DNA from: Streptococcus pseudopneumoniae
GTDB lineage: Bacteria > Bacillota > Bacilli > Lactobacillales > Streptococcaceae
DNA length: 64,000 nt
Reading direction: 5' to 3'
NCBI RefSeq assembly: GCF_001074155.1
Contig: NZ_JUUZ01000033.1
Coordinates: 1-64,000 of the forward strand
Position numbers and translations under genes: made by a program. Shown piece after piece: positions 1-8,873 of this stretch (the first letter of the stretch is position 1; the number at the start of each line of letters is the position of its first letter). The notes under the pieces were generated by a model. It had not been told where the DNA came from. It made no database searches and saw only the letters and a list, made by a program, of their open reading frames with translations.

Positions 1-759
1 ATGACACTATTAGATGTAAAACACGTTCAAAAGATTTATAAAACTCGCTTTCAAGGCAACCAAGTAGAGGCCCTGAAAGATATTCACTTTACCGTTGAAA
101 AAGGCGACTACGTTGCTATCATGGGTGAGTCTGGATCTGGTAAATCGACTCTACTCAATATTCTTGCTATGCTTGACAAGCCAACGCGTGGCCAGGTCTT
201 CCTAAATGGAACTGACACAGCTACCATTAAAAATTCTGAAGCATCAAGCTTCCGTCGTGAAAAGTTAGGCTTTGTCTTCCAAGACTTCAATTTGTTAGAT
301 ACGCTTTCTGTTAAAGACAATATCTTACTCCCTTTGGTATTGTCTAGAAAGCCTATTACAGAAATGATGAAAAAATTGGTCGTAACGGCTGAAAATCTTG
401 GCATCAATCAATTGCAGGAGAAGTACCCTTATGAAATCTCTGGAGGGCAAAAACAAAGGGTAGCAGTTGCACGGGCTATCATCACAGAACCAGAAATTCT
501 TCTTGCGGACGAGCCAACAGGTGCCCTAGACTCTAAATCATCTGCAGCCCTCCTTGATATCTTTGATCAGATCAACGAGCAAGGGCAAACCATTCTCATG
601 GTGACCCACTCAACAGCTGCGGCCAGCCGTGCAAAACGTGTTCTTTTCATCAAGGACGGTATTCTCTATAATCAAATCTACCGTGGTGAAAAGACGGATC
701 GTCAGATGTTCCAAGAAATCTCTGACACCTTGACTGTTATGGCAAGTGAGGTGAACTAG
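1..759 (+). CDS. BceA-like ABC transporter ATP-binding protein
   Basis: Cytoplasmic ATPase of a BceAB-type (MacB/FtsX-like) exporter; this family removes or senses cell-wall-active antimicrobial peptides such as bacitracin. The 252 residues show Walker [10 protein letters not shown] (42-50), Q-loop FQDFN (93-97), signature SGGQ (147-150), Walker [13 protein letters not shown] (166-177) and an H-loop in VTHS (201-204). The stop is one base from the ATG of the permease gene, so the pair is an operon. The window begins exactly at the ATG, so promoter and ribosome site cannot be seen. Full length for the family. Substrate is inferred, not shown; no BceRS-type kinase pair is adjacent here. Confidence 0.9.
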   Translation: MTLLDVKHVQKIYKTRFQGNQVEALKDIHFTVEKGDYVAIMGESGSGKSTLLNILAMLDKPTRGQVFLNGTDTATIKNSEASSFRREKLGFVFQDFNLLDTLSVKDNILLPLVLSRKPITEMMKKLVVTAENLGINQLQEKYPYEISGGQKQRVAVARAIITEPEILLADEPTGALDSKSSAALLDIFDQINEQGQTILMVTHSTAAASRAKRVLFIKDGILYNQIYRGEKTDRQMFQEISDTLTVMASEVN

Positions 760-760
760 T

Positions 761-2758
761 ATGTTTCGATTAACCAATAAGTTGGCCATATCCAACTTAA
801 TTAAAAACCGCAAACTCTATTATCCGTTTGCTTTGGCTGTCATTTTGGCAGTCACTATCAGCTATCTCTTTTACTCTCTAACCTTCAATCCCAAGATTGC
901 GGAAATCCGTGGAGGATCCACCATTCAAGCTACTCTAGGATTTGGAATGTTTGTCGTCACCCTTGCGTCAGCCATTATCGTCCTTTATGCCAATAGTTTT
1001 GTTATGAAAAACCGCTCCAAGGAGTTGGGGATTTATGGTATGTTGGGCTTGGAAAAGCGTCATCTGATCAGTATGACCTTTAAAGAGTTGGTGCTATTTG
1101 GAATTCTAACTGTTGGAGCAGGTATCGGTATTGGAGCCTTGTTTGACAAGTTGATTTTCGCCTTCTTACTTAAACTGATGAAATTGAAGGTTGAGTTGGT
1201 CGCTACCTTCCAGATGAAAGTTGTCATTACAGTACTTGTTGTCTTTGGTTTGATTTTCCTAGGCCTCATGTTTCTGAATGCCCTTCGAATCGCCCGTATG
1301 GATGCTCTGCAACTATCTCGTGAAAAAGTAAAAGGGGAGAAGAAGGGACGTTTCTTAGTCCTTCAAACTTTACTAGGGCTAATTGCACTAGGTAGTGGCT
1401 ACTATCTAGCACAAAGCGTAAAAGATCCAGTTTCAGCGACTGTTACTTTCTTTATAGCCGTCCTGTTGGTAATTGTTGCGACCTACCTCTTATTCAATGC
1501 GGGTATTACAGTTTTCTTACACTTACTCAAGAAAAACAAGCGTTATTACTACCAACCAAATAACCTCATCTCTGTTTCTAACCTTATCTTCCGTATGAAG
1601 AAAAACGCCGTCGGTTTAGCAACCATTACCATCCTTTCCACCATGGTTTTGGTTACTATGTCAGCAGCAACCAGTATCTACAACGGTTCTGAAAATATAA
1701 AAAATATCATGTATCCTCATGATTTCGATGTTAAGGCTAAGGGAAATAATATTGAAGTTGAGAATTTAGACCAACTATTGACTCAATATGCCAGTGAAAA
1801 GAACTTGACGATTAGCAATAAAGACGTTCTTAGCTATGCTAGCTTTGGCCTTTCTAGTCAAGATGGAACTAAATTAACCATCATGACTAAAGAACAAATC
1901 ACGGAATTACCTAAGACAGTTTTTCTAGTATTTGATCAAAAAGACTATGAAAAAATGACTGGACAAAAGCTAAATCTTACTGGTAATGAAGTAGGTCTTT
2001 GGGCTAAAAATAACCAACTAAAAGGTCAGAAATCATTTAGTCTTAACAGTCAGGAGTATAGTATCAAGCAAGAAATCCAGCAAGATTTTTTAGCTAACCA
2101 TGTTTCCAATCTCTATATCCTTTTAGTTTCAGATTTTAACTACCTAGTTGTACCAGATCTTCAAAGCTTTTTGGATCAGTACCAAGATTCTGCTGTCTAC
2201 CCTCAGTTTTATGGTGGTATGGATGTCACCGCAAGTCTAGAGGAACAGTTAAAACTAGCTGATGATTTTGATGCGTATGTAAATAATTTTAGCCATAATC
2301 TCAAGAGTGAAGATGCTATGGTTTACGGGGGTAATGGTTCAAGTGATGCAATTGCCCAAATGAATGTTCTCTATGGAGGTGTCCTCTTTATTGGTATTTT
2401 CCTCTCTATCATCTTTATGATAGGTACTGTACTGGTTATCTACTATAAACAAATCTCAGAAGGTTATGAAGACCGTGAACGCTTTGTCATCCTGCAAAAG
2501 GTTGGTTTGGATCAAAAACAAATCAAGCAAACCATTAACAAGCAGGTTTTGACTGTCTTCTTCCTCCCTGTAATCTTTGCCTTCCTACACCTTGCTTTTG
2601 CCTATCACATGTTGAGTTTGATTCTCAAGGCTATTGGTGGTGTGGATACAGCTATGATGTTAAGTGTAACACTTTCCATTTGTAGTATCTTTGCCCTCAT
2701 CTACGTACTTATCTTTATGATTACTTCAAGAAGTTATCGCAAGATTGTTCAAATATAA
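761..2758 (+). CDS. BceB-like ABC transporter permease (FtsX/MacB fold)
   Basis: Membrane partner of the preceding ATPase. The 665-residue protein has the BceB layout: an N-terminal helix (about 20-40), FtsX-type membrane segments to about 300, a large extracytoplasmic domain (about 310-515) and a C-terminal group of helices (about 530-660). The motif KNRSKELGIYGMLGL (about 84-98) is typical of the family. BceB proteins bind the peptide antibiotic with the extracellular domain. It directly follows the ATPase gene with one intervening base. No cognate histidine kinase is next to it, so any sensory partner must lie elsewhere. Confidence 0.9.
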   Translation: MFRLTNKLAISNLIKNRKLYYPFALAVILAVTISYLFYSLTFNPKIAEIRGGSTIQATLGFGMFVVTLASAIIVLYANSFVMKNRSKELGIYGMLGLEKRHLISMTFKELVLFGILTVGAGIGIGALFDKLIFAFLLKLMKLKVELVATFQMKVVITVLVVFGLIFLGLMFLNALRIARMDALQLSREKVKGEKKGRFLVLQTLLGLIALGSGYYLAQSVKDPVSATVTFFIAVLLVIVATYLLFNAGITVFLHLLKKNKRYYYQPNNLISVSNLIFRMKKNAVGLATITILSTMVLVTMSAATSIYNGSENIKNIMYPHDFDVKAKGNNIEVENLDQLLTQYASEKNLTISNKDVLSYASFGLSSQDGTKLTIMTKEQITELPKTVFLVFDQKDYEKMTGQKLNLTGNEVGLWAKNNQLKGQKSFSLNSQEYSIKQEIQQDFLANHVSNLYILLVSDFNYLVVPDLQSFLDQYQDSAVYPQFYGGMDVTASLEEQLKLADDFDAYVNNFSHNLKSEDAMVYGGNGSSDAIAQMNVLYGGVLFIGIFLSIIFMIGTVLVIYYKQISEGYEDRERFVILQKVGLDQKQIKQTINKQVLTVFFLPVIFAFLHLAFAYHMLSLILKAIGGVDTAMMLSVTLSICSIFALIYVLIFMITSRSYRKIVQI

Positions 2759-2963
2759 TAAGAAGTGTTTGTCAAGGAATCATAGTATTAACCCCAACGA
2801 ATATTTTGGGAACGTTAAAGTTCACGATAAAAAAGATTATAGATAGACATTTCAAGAAAAAATCTTGAAACGATGTTCGCTTAAATGCATATTGGGATTA
2901 TTATGGATTCTAAAAATAATTTATGAAAACAAGAGTCCCAATGAAAAGATATGGTAAGTGCTT

Positions 2964-4937
2964 ATGAAATTAAAATTATGTATCATTGGATTCTTCTTTT
3001 GTTTGATTGCTGCAATTGGTCTGGTCACTATTAGCGATACCGAAACGCCCATACCTTTACCAATTGATGGTGCTTTTTCTATTCAAGGGAAAAGCAATCT
3101 TTCTAATAACGAAATTTACGAAATGATTCGTGACCTATCAAAAACGGAAAAAGTTACCATTTACAAGCCGATTGTTCAGAGTTCGGGTCAGTTGAAGTAT
3201 GTAAATTTCGATGATGCAAACAATGAACAGTTAAAGTCAGTACCGATAATAGGGATGTATTACACCCTTGGGGAAATGGATGTAGACAGTTTGAAACCAC
3301 TTACGATGACAGGACTACAAACAGTCTATATGGCTTATCCTTGGTATATAGGAGGAATCTTACAATTTACTGGAACTTTAAGAATACTGTTAATGGGGTC
3401 CATTTACTTAACTTTATTAGTTGTTTTATTTGTTGTTAGGACGAGGCAGATCAAAGAAGGAGTGATACGACGTTCTTTGGGCTTGCCTGTATACGACCTT
3501 AGAAGAGAGTATGGCATTTCTCTTATTTTTGAACTGATTATGATGGCTTTATTGATGATTTCTTACAGTTCTTTTTTGGGAAATGGTTTCTTAACCTATA
3601 GTTCTAAGTTATTTTTCTCTCTGCTTATAACGAATTTTATACTATTTCAAATCATTGATCTCATCACCTTTGTTTTATTTTGGTTGACGATTCAGATTGA
3701 AAAGCCCATTGAAATTATCAAAAACAAGGCGAAAAACAAGCTTATTTTTGTCGTATGGCTTGCCATTATTTCGATTATTATCGTTGTATCAGGAATTTTT
3801 TTACAAGAAACAAAGAGTAGCCAATCCAGTATTAACATACAGATACAGAATTTAGTACCATGGGACACAGTAAAAGACTGGAGAAGGATTGAGTTCCTTG
3901 GAATTGAAAATAACTCTGCTAAAAATGGAGAAGTAAGTGATTCGGATGGTCAGTATCTACAGATAGCTGCTTCCTTAAAAAACTTAGATTATTTATATAT
4001 AGAACGATCCTCGGCCTATGTTCCAGATACATCTCATGCTTTAGAAGACTTTTCTAAACAATTAGAAAATGATGGAATAACGAACCCAGAAATAAATAAA
4101 GATCTGATTTATATCAATCAAACAGGTGCTAACCTACAAAATAAAGTGAATGGAACAAACTATCATCTTTTAGATAATAAGATAGCAACTATCTATATTC
4201 CTGAAAAATGGAAAGAAAACCAGAAATCTATTGAGAATACAGTTGTAGCAGAACAATTTATTGGAACAAACTATACAAAAGAAGAACTTGCAGTACAAAT
4301 AATTCCTGATGGTGAAAAAATTTTTTATTTCAATGAGGATGCTGATATCGATCATAAAAATAAAGATATTTTTCCAATGGCAAGTGTAGCAGATAGCAAA
4401 GATAACATTGTTGTTGTGTTAGATACAGACAAAATGATCGAAAACAACAAGTTTTCTTTGGCTAGTAATATACTATATAAATCTCTTTTTAGTCCTGAAG
4501 CGGTAAAAAAAATAAATGAGATGACTACCCAGTTGAATGTTTCAATGAATCCAGTAGATGTTTACCAAATTGTGAAGTTGAAGATCCAATCCTTAGAGCA
4601 CCAAATTCTACTGTCACAAATCTTGCAGAAGATAATTTACAGTATTGTCTTTATACTCATTTATCAATATGTCCAACTTTATATTGCCCTAAAACAGAAT
4701 GAATATGTGAAAAAAATCATTTTGGGTCTGTCAAAAACATATATAGCAATTTCAAGTCTCAAGTACTTTATGATGACTATTACAATGGTTATTCTATTTA
4801 CATTTCTTATGACAGGGCAAATAGAGCTGCTATATATTGGTCTTGCTTCTCTGCTGGTTTTGATGTTGTCAATAATCATGAGTTTTAGAAAATTATCTGA
4901 AAGCTATACTAAAATTTTAAAAGGAGATGAAACATGA
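2964..4937 (+). CDS. DUF1430 bacteriocin-associated integral membrane protein (lactococcin-972 type exporter)
   Basis: Large membrane subunit of the ABC systems found beside lactococcin-972-like bacteriocins; thought to export the bacteriocin or give immunity. The protein (657 aa from the ATG at 2964; a GTG two codons earlier is also possible) has an N-terminal hydrophobic helix (about 5-24), an extracellular part, helices near 130-160, 185-205, 220-245 and 265-285, a second long extracellular part (about 290-560) and C-terminal helices (about 565-650). Its stop overlaps the ATPase start as ATGA. The DNA is visibly more AT-rich than the BceAB pair, which fits acquired DNA. No bacteriocin precursor was found in the 205 bp upstream. 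Confidence 0.8.
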   Translation: MKLKLCIIGFFFCLIAAIGLVTISDTETPIPLPIDGAFSIQGKSNLSNNEIYEMIRDLSKTEKVTIYKPIVQSSGQLKYVNFDDANNEQLKSVPIIGMYYTLGEMDVDSLKPLTMTGLQTVYMAYPWYIGGILQFTGTLRILLMGSIYLTLLVVLFVVRTRQIKEGVIRRSLGLPVYDLRREYGISLIFELIMMALLMISYSSFLGNGFLTYSSKLFFSLLITNFILFQIIDLITFVLFWLTIQIEKPIEIIKNKAKNKLIFVVWLAIISIIIVVSGIFLQETKSSQSSINIQIQNLVPWDTVKDWRRIEFLGIENNSAKNGEVSDSDGQYLQIAASLKNLDYLYIERSSAYVPDTSHALEDFSKQLENDGITNPEINKDLIYINQTGANLQNKVNGTNYHLLDNKIATIYIPEKWKENQKSIENTVVAEQFIGTNYTKEELAVQIIPDGEKIFYFNEDADIDHKNKDIFPMASVADSKDNIVVVLDTDKMIENNKFSLASNILYKSLFSPEAVKKINEMTTQLNVSMNPVDVYQIVKLKIQSLEHQILLSQILQKIIYSIVFILIYQYVQLYIALKQNEYVKKIILGLSKTYIAISSLKYFMMTITMVILFTFLMTGQIELLYIGLASLLVLMLSIIMSFRKLSESYTKILKGDET

Positions 4938-5557
4938 CAATTGACCTTTTGAACGTTTCAAAAAGTTTCGGCTCAAAAAAGATCTTTACAGACTTAAATT
5001 TAAGATTTGAATCTGGAAAAAGCTATGCATTGATTGGAGGTTCTGGCTCTGGTAAGAGTACTCTTCTTAATATTATAGGAAGATTAGAAAAAATTGATAG
5101 TGGGAATGTTTTAGTTGATGAACAGGATATTTGGAAGATAAAAGAAAGAACCTTCTTTAAAAATACTGTTGGATATGTATTTCAGAATTATTCTTTAATA
5201 GAGAACAAAACAGTATATGATAATTTGAAACTTATCACTAAAGACAAAAAAATAATAACTGATGTACTTGAAAAAGTAGGACTGTCGAGCGACTATTTAC
5301 ATCAAAAAATATATGAATTGTCTGGAGGGCAGGCTCAACGTGTAGCTATTGCCAGAATGTTAATGAAACCACGTAAAATTATCTTAGCAGATGAACCTAC
5401 AGGAGCTTTAGATGGTGAGATTGGAAAAGAAATTATTCGTTTATTATTAAATGAAAGAGATGAAGACAAATATGTTATTATAGCAACTCATGATCCAGCT
5501 GTCTATAACAAAGTTGATGTGATCATTGATATGAAAGATATAGGGGATAATGTATGA
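4934..5557 (+). CDS. Lactococcin-972-type export ABC transporter ATP-binding protein
   Basis: ATPase for the preceding DUF1430 membrane protein. The 207 residues include Walker A GGSGSGKST (35-43), Q-loop FQNYS, signature LSGGQAQRVAIAR, Walker [13 protein letters not shown] and H-loop ATHDP. It is shorter than average because the C-terminal tail after the H-loop is minimal, which is normal for this group. ATGA overlaps on both sides show translational coupling with the membrane protein before it and the small protein after it. ATPase function is certain from motifs; the cargo is inferred from the neighbour. Confidence 0.9.
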   Translation: MTIDLLNVSKSFGSKKIFTDLNLRFESGKSYALIGGSGSGKSTLLNIIGRLEKIDSGNVLVDEQDIWKIKERTFFKNTVGYVFQNYSLIENKTVYDNLKLITKDKKIITDVLEKVGLSSDYLHQKIYELSGGQAQRVAIARMLMKPRKIILADEPTGALDGEIGKEIIRLLLNERDEDKYVIIATHDPAVYNKVDVIIDMKDIGDNV

Positions 5558-6054
5558 AAAAGATAATTTATATTGCTTTGATCTTTGTAGCTGGGCTACT
5601 TGGTATTTTCTTCTTTGGAAAACAAATGATCATAAAAGAAAATACTAATAAACCAACACTGGAGTTAACAGTTTATACGGTTTCTTCTAGTGATACAGAA
5701 AAATGGAATAAAGTGAAAGAAGTAGAAACAGAAGAAGCTACATACTTCATAACTGTAAAAGAAGTAGCGTCTTCAGAAGAAGTATTTTCAAACATCATTG
5801 CAAATGGAGCTGCTATGGGGTTCGGAGTTCGTGAAGAAGAAGTGAAGCGATTTAATAATAATTTAGGAGACACTATAGAGGACTCTAAGCATAATAAACT
5901 CATTGAAATAGAATTTTTTACTTTTTCTGATGCTGACGAGGGATTTGTAGTAGCAAATTTTGACTATGGTAAAGAAGAGTTGAATTCTCAGAAAAAAGAT
6001 ATAAAAGAGTTCTATAAAAAATTATATGAATCTTTTAAAGAAAAAAGTAAGTGA
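5554..6054 (+). CDS. Small single-span exported protein of the bacteriocin-exporter operon
   Basis: Not a family I recognise. It is 166 residues with one N-terminal membrane helix or signal anchor (about 4-21) and no lipobox cysteine, so it is probably held on the outer face of the membrane by that helix. The rest is highly charged (Glu/Lys rich) with predicted alpha/beta character and ends in a basic tail. It overlaps the ATPase gene by ATGA and so belongs to the same operon. An accessory immunity or adaptor role is a guess from position only. Confidence 0.6.
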   Translation: MKKIIYIALIFVAGLLGIFFFGKQMIIKENTNKPTLELTVYTVSSSDTEKWNKVKEVETEEATYFITVKEVASSEEVFSNIIANGAAMGFGVREEEVKRFNNNLGDTIEDSKHNKLIEIEFFTFSDADEGFVVANFDYGKEELNSQKKDIKEFYKKLYESFKEKSK

Positions 6055-6134
6055 TTGCGATTTATTTGCCTGTTTTGATAGAAAAAAGTCAATTTTTAAT
6101 TCTAATATCTTATCTTGATAATCGCGCTTTTTAG

Positions 6135-6335
6135 TTGATAAAACTTACAAATAGTCCTGAAGAAGACAATGACATTCATTTTACTTATTTGCATCGTGTG
6201 TATACAAAGTTAGGTCCATCGCATCATCAATTTATGTTTATCAATAATTGAGCAGTTGTTGCATCATTTGATTTTTCAGAGGACCAGTGCAGTTTTTTCT
6301 TACAGAATACCTTTCTCATGCCATGGTTTATAATT
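6135..6335 (+). pseudogene. Decayed ORF remnant with in-frame stop
   Basis: From a TTG at 6135 one frame reads as protein-like sequence for 38 codons (LTNSPEEDNDIHFTYLHRVY...), meets TGA at 6249-6251 and continues open in the same frame (AVVASFDFSEDQCSFFLQNT) into the RUP element. No ribosome site is visible and no family was recognised. The smooth continuation on both sides of a single stop suggests a former gene whose 3' part was lost or displaced by the RUP insertion. Chance ORF remains possible. Confidence 0.3.
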
Positions 6336-6442
6336 AATACTCTTCGAAAATCAAATTCAAACTGCTTTAGCGTCGCCTTGATGTACTCAAGTACAGCCTG
6401 TGGCTAATTTCCTAGTTTGCTATTTGATTTTCATTGAGTATT
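6336..6442. repeat. RUP element (107-bp repeat unit of pneumococcus)
   Basis: Exactly 107 bp, bounded by inverted ends AATACTC (6336-6342) and GAGTATT (6436-6442), with flanking T and A that would make the TA target duplication. Internal text (CTTCGAAAATC near the left end, TTTGATTTTCATTG near the right end) matches what I remember of RUP, a non-autonomous element thought to be moved by IS630-Spn1 transposase. No transposase is nearby. Confidence 0.8.
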
Positions 6443-6542
6443 AGAGGCAAATAGGCCATTTAAACAGAGTTAGGATTCACCTTCACGACTATAAATCTAG
6501 CAAAATTGGCCAGTAGTTTAGACTCTAAAAGGCTACTATTCA

Positions 6543-6610
6543 AAAACCACACAGTATTTCTTTCGGCTTGATGCTATTCAAGCTTGAAATCACTGTGTGG
6601 TTTTATTTTT
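6543..6610. terminator. Bidirectional terminator
   Basis: Thirteen-base inverted arms AAAACCACACAGT (6543-6555) and ACTGTGTGGTTTT (6592-6604), followed by ATTTTT. It sits between the plus-strand region and the 3' end of the minus-strand VIT1-family gene and can serve both. The rest of the 588-bp gap 6055-6642 holds only the ORF remnant and the RUP. Confidence 0.75.
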
Positions 6611-6642
6611 AATCTAGTTTTTGCTCAGCATCAATTTTTATC

Positions 6643-7338
6643 TTAAATACTAAACAACTGACCCAATAGATAGGTCACTCCCATGGTTAAAAGACCGATA
6701 CAAAGGTTACGAATCATAGCTGTTTTAGTTGGGGCTTTCCCAAGTTTGGCACTGGTATAACCTGTAATCAATAGAGAAATCGCAACGATAAAAACAGTAG
6801 CAGGGATTCGATAGTCATTTGGAAAGATGGTAATGGAAAGCATTGGTGGTAAACTACCAAGAACAAAAGCGATGAAGCTAGATGCTGCAGCATGCCAAGG
6901 ATTGGTAAACTCTTCATACTCGATTCCGTATTTTTCCTCAACTAAGGCTTTAAGTGGATTTTTAAGAAAAGCTTTATTGACTAAAAGTTGAGCTGAAGTT
7001 TCACACTCACCATTTTGAAGATAAGCAGCATATAGAGATTTCTTTGCAGCCTCGATATCCTTATCCAAAAGTAATTGCTCACGAGCTACTGCGGCTTCTT
7101 CGGTGTCTTTTTGAGTAGATACTGAAACATATTCACCTCCAGCCATAGAGAAGGCACCCGCTAAGATGGCAGCCAAACCTGAAAGAAAGATTATCCAAAT
7201 ATTACTGGTTGCACTGGCAACGCCGATAACAACTCCAGCGATGGAAATGATCCCGTCATTGGCTCCGAGCACACCAGCACGTAAAATGTTTAAACGACCA
7301 GCGAAGTTTGAATCAATTTCATGTGTAATTTCTGACAT
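6643..7338 (-). CDS. VIT1/CCC1 family Fe2+/Mn2+ transporter
   Basis: Membrane protein of the VIT1/CCC1 family, which moves iron or manganese out of the cytoplasm. The chosen ATG at 7338 gives 231 aa and has AAGGAG just upstream; an upstream extension of 32 residues has no such site. Family marks are LRAGVLGANDGIISIAGVVIG near the N-terminus (helix 1), AGAFSMAGGEYVSVSTQKDTE (helix 2 and start of the cytoplasmic metal-binding domain), a charged middle part (about 85-140) and three C-terminal helices with HAAASSFIAFVLGSLPPM. Monocistronic. Metal specificity cannot be read from sequence. Confidence 0.85.
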   Translation of the reverse strand: MSEITHEIDSNFAGRLNILRAGVLGANDGIISIAGVVIGVASATSNIWIIFLSGLAAILAGAFSMAGGEYVSVSTQKDTEEAAVAREQLLLDKDIEAAKKSLYAAYLQNGECETSAQLLVNKAFLKNPLKALVEEKYGIEYEEFTNPWHAAASSFIAFVLGSLPPMLSITIFPNDYRIPATVFIVAISLLITGYTSAKLGKAPTKTAMIRNLCIGLLTMGVTYLLGQLFSI

Positions 7339-7470
7339 AGTCTTCTCCTTTTTATCCATTATAAAGTATAGGAGAAGTAAAAACAAACTTTTTAAACTTT
7401 CTGAAAAAAGTTCTACAATTTTAATAATAGCCATAGCTATTACTTATGCCAATATATAACAAAGTTGTAT

Positions 7471-7499
7471 TTGTAACTGACTGCCATAGATGATACAAT
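7471..7499 (+). promoter_or_regulatory. Promoter of the MetY-type sulfhydrylase gene
   Basis: TTGTAA (7471-7476), 17-bp spacer, TACAAT (7494-7499), about 30 bp before the ATG at 7530. No T-box or S-box leader fits in this short distance, so sulfur control, if any, must be by a DNA-binding regulator. Confidence 0.55.
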
Positions 7500-7529
7500 T
7501 AAACTAATGAAATCTTTGGAGGTCTGATT

Positions 7530-8810
7530 ATGACTCGTGAATTTAAATTTGAAACTCTTCAATTGCATGCAGGGCAAGTGGTAGATGCTACTACCAAGTC
7601 TCGTGCTGTACCAATTTACCAAACAACATCTTTTGTATTTGAAGATACACAGGAGGGTGCAGACCTTTTTGCACTTCAAAAAGCTGGAAATATCTATACT
7701 CGTATTACCAATCCAACAACTTCAGCCTTTGAAGAGCGTATTGCAGCTCTTGAAGGCGGAGTAGGTGCACTTGCCACAGCTTCTGGAATGGCAGCTCTTA
7801 CTTATACTATCCTTGGACTTGCTCATGCAGGTGATCATGTTGTTGCAGCTTCAACTATCTACGGTGGGACCTTTAACCTTTTGAAAGAAACCCTTCCTCG
7901 ATACGGAATCACCACAACTTTTGTTGATATTGATAATCTAGAAGAAGTAGAGGCAGCGATTAAAGACAATACCAAACTTGTTTTGATTGAAACTTTGGGT
8001 AATCCAGTTATCAACATTCCTGATATTGAAAAAATAGCTGAAATTGCTCACAAACATCGGATTCCTTTAGTTTCTGATAATACTTTTGCAACGCCTTATC
8101 TTATCAATGTCTTTTCACACGGTGTAGATATCTCAGTTCACTCGGCAACTAAATTTATCGGTGGACACGGTACAACTATTGGCGGTATCATTGTTGATAG
8201 CGGTAAGTTTGACTGGGCTGCTTCAGGGAAATTCCCTCAATTAGTCGATGAAGATCCAAGCTACCACAATATCAGCTATACTCGTGATGTTGGTGCTGCA
8301 GCCTTTATCGTTGCTGCTCGCGTGCAATTGCTTCGCGATATGGGAGCTGCCCTTTCACCATTTAACTCATTCTTGCTCCTACAAGGTCTTGAGACACTAT
8401 CTCTCCGTGTTGAACGTCATGTTCAAAATGCTGAGAAAATCGTTGATTTCCTTGTGAACCATCCAAAAGTTGAAAAAGTCAATTATCCAAAATTAGCTGA
8501 TAGCCCTTACCATGCCTTGGCGGAGAAATATTTACCAAAAGGTGTTGGTTCAATCTTTACCTTCTACGTTAAAGGCGGAGAAGCAGAAGCTCGTAAGGTG
8601 ATTGATAGCTTAGAAATCTTTTCAAACCTTGCAAACGTAGCAGATGCCAAATCATTGGTCGTTCATCCAGCAACTACAACTCATTCTCAATTGTCTGACT
8701 CTGATCTAGAAGCAGCAGGAGTAACTAAAAATCAAATCCGTCTATCAATTGGACTAGAAAATGTCGATGATTTGATTGAAGATTTACGACTAGCTCTTGA
8801 AAAAATCTAA
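7530..8810 (+). CDS. O-acetylhomoserine sulfhydrylase (MetY/CysD family, PLP)
   Basis: Cytoplasmic PLP enzyme that makes homocysteine from O-acetylhomoserine and sulfide (direct sulfhydrylation) or performs the related cysteine synthesis. The 426 residues match the long MetY subgroup of the Cys/Met metabolism family. The PLP lysine is K208 in SATKFIGGHGT; the cofactor phosphate and ring contacts are in YTRITNPTT (56-64), SGMAAL (85-90) and SDNTFATP (182-189). GGAGG lies 8 bases before the ATG. A single gene with its own promoter, followed by a hairpin that merges into the radC ribosome site. Confidence 0.9.
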   Translation: MTREFKFETLQLHAGQVVDATTKSRAVPIYQTTSFVFEDTQEGADLFALQKAGNIYTRITNPTTSAFEERIAALEGGVGALATASGMAALTYTILGLAHAGDHVVAASTIYGGTFNLLKETLPRYGITTTFVDIDNLEEVEAAIKDNTKLVLIETLGNPVINIPDIEKIAEIAHKHRIPLVSDNTFATPYLINVFSHGVDISVHSATKFIGGHGTTIGGIIVDSGKFDWAASGKFPQLVDEDPSYHNISYTRDVGAAAFIVAARVQLLRDMGAALSPFNSFLLLQGLETLSLRVERHVQNAEKIVDFLVNHPKVEKVNYPKLADSPYHALAEKYLPKGVGSIFTFYVKGGEAEARKVIDSLEIFSNLANVADAKSLVVHPATTTHSQLSDSDLEAAGVTKNQIRLSIGLENVDDLIEDLRLALEKI

Positions 8811-8837
8811 AAATAACTTATATTTATCAAATTAAGC

Positions 8838-8873
8838 ATCCTTCTCACGAATAATAAAGTGAGGAGGATTTTT
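8838..8873 (+). terminator. Terminator-like hairpin whose 3' arm is the radC ribosome site
   Basis: Arms ATCCTTCTCAC (8838-8848) and GTGAGGAGGAT (8859-8869) form an 11-bp stem with one G-U pair, a 10-nt loop, and then TTTT directly before the radC ATG (8874). The 3' arm contains AGGAGG (8862-8867). It can act as terminator for the upstream gene and also hide the radC ribosome site on read-through transcripts. Confidence 0.65.
8846..8853 (+). promoter_or_regulatory. Candidate ComX (SigX) cin-box for radC
   Basis: CACGAATA matches the competence box TACGAATA at 7 of 8 positions and lies 21 bp before the radC start, a normal distance for late competence genes. I recall radC as a ComX-controlled gene in pneumococcus. 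A transcript starting just after this box would lack the 5' arm of the hairpin and so have a free ribosome site. Confidence 0.5.

Noticed and set aside
7440-7679. Minus-strand ORF of 79 codons across the MetY promoter and start
   Set aside because: It overlaps a clear promoter and a well-supported gene, with no ribosome site.
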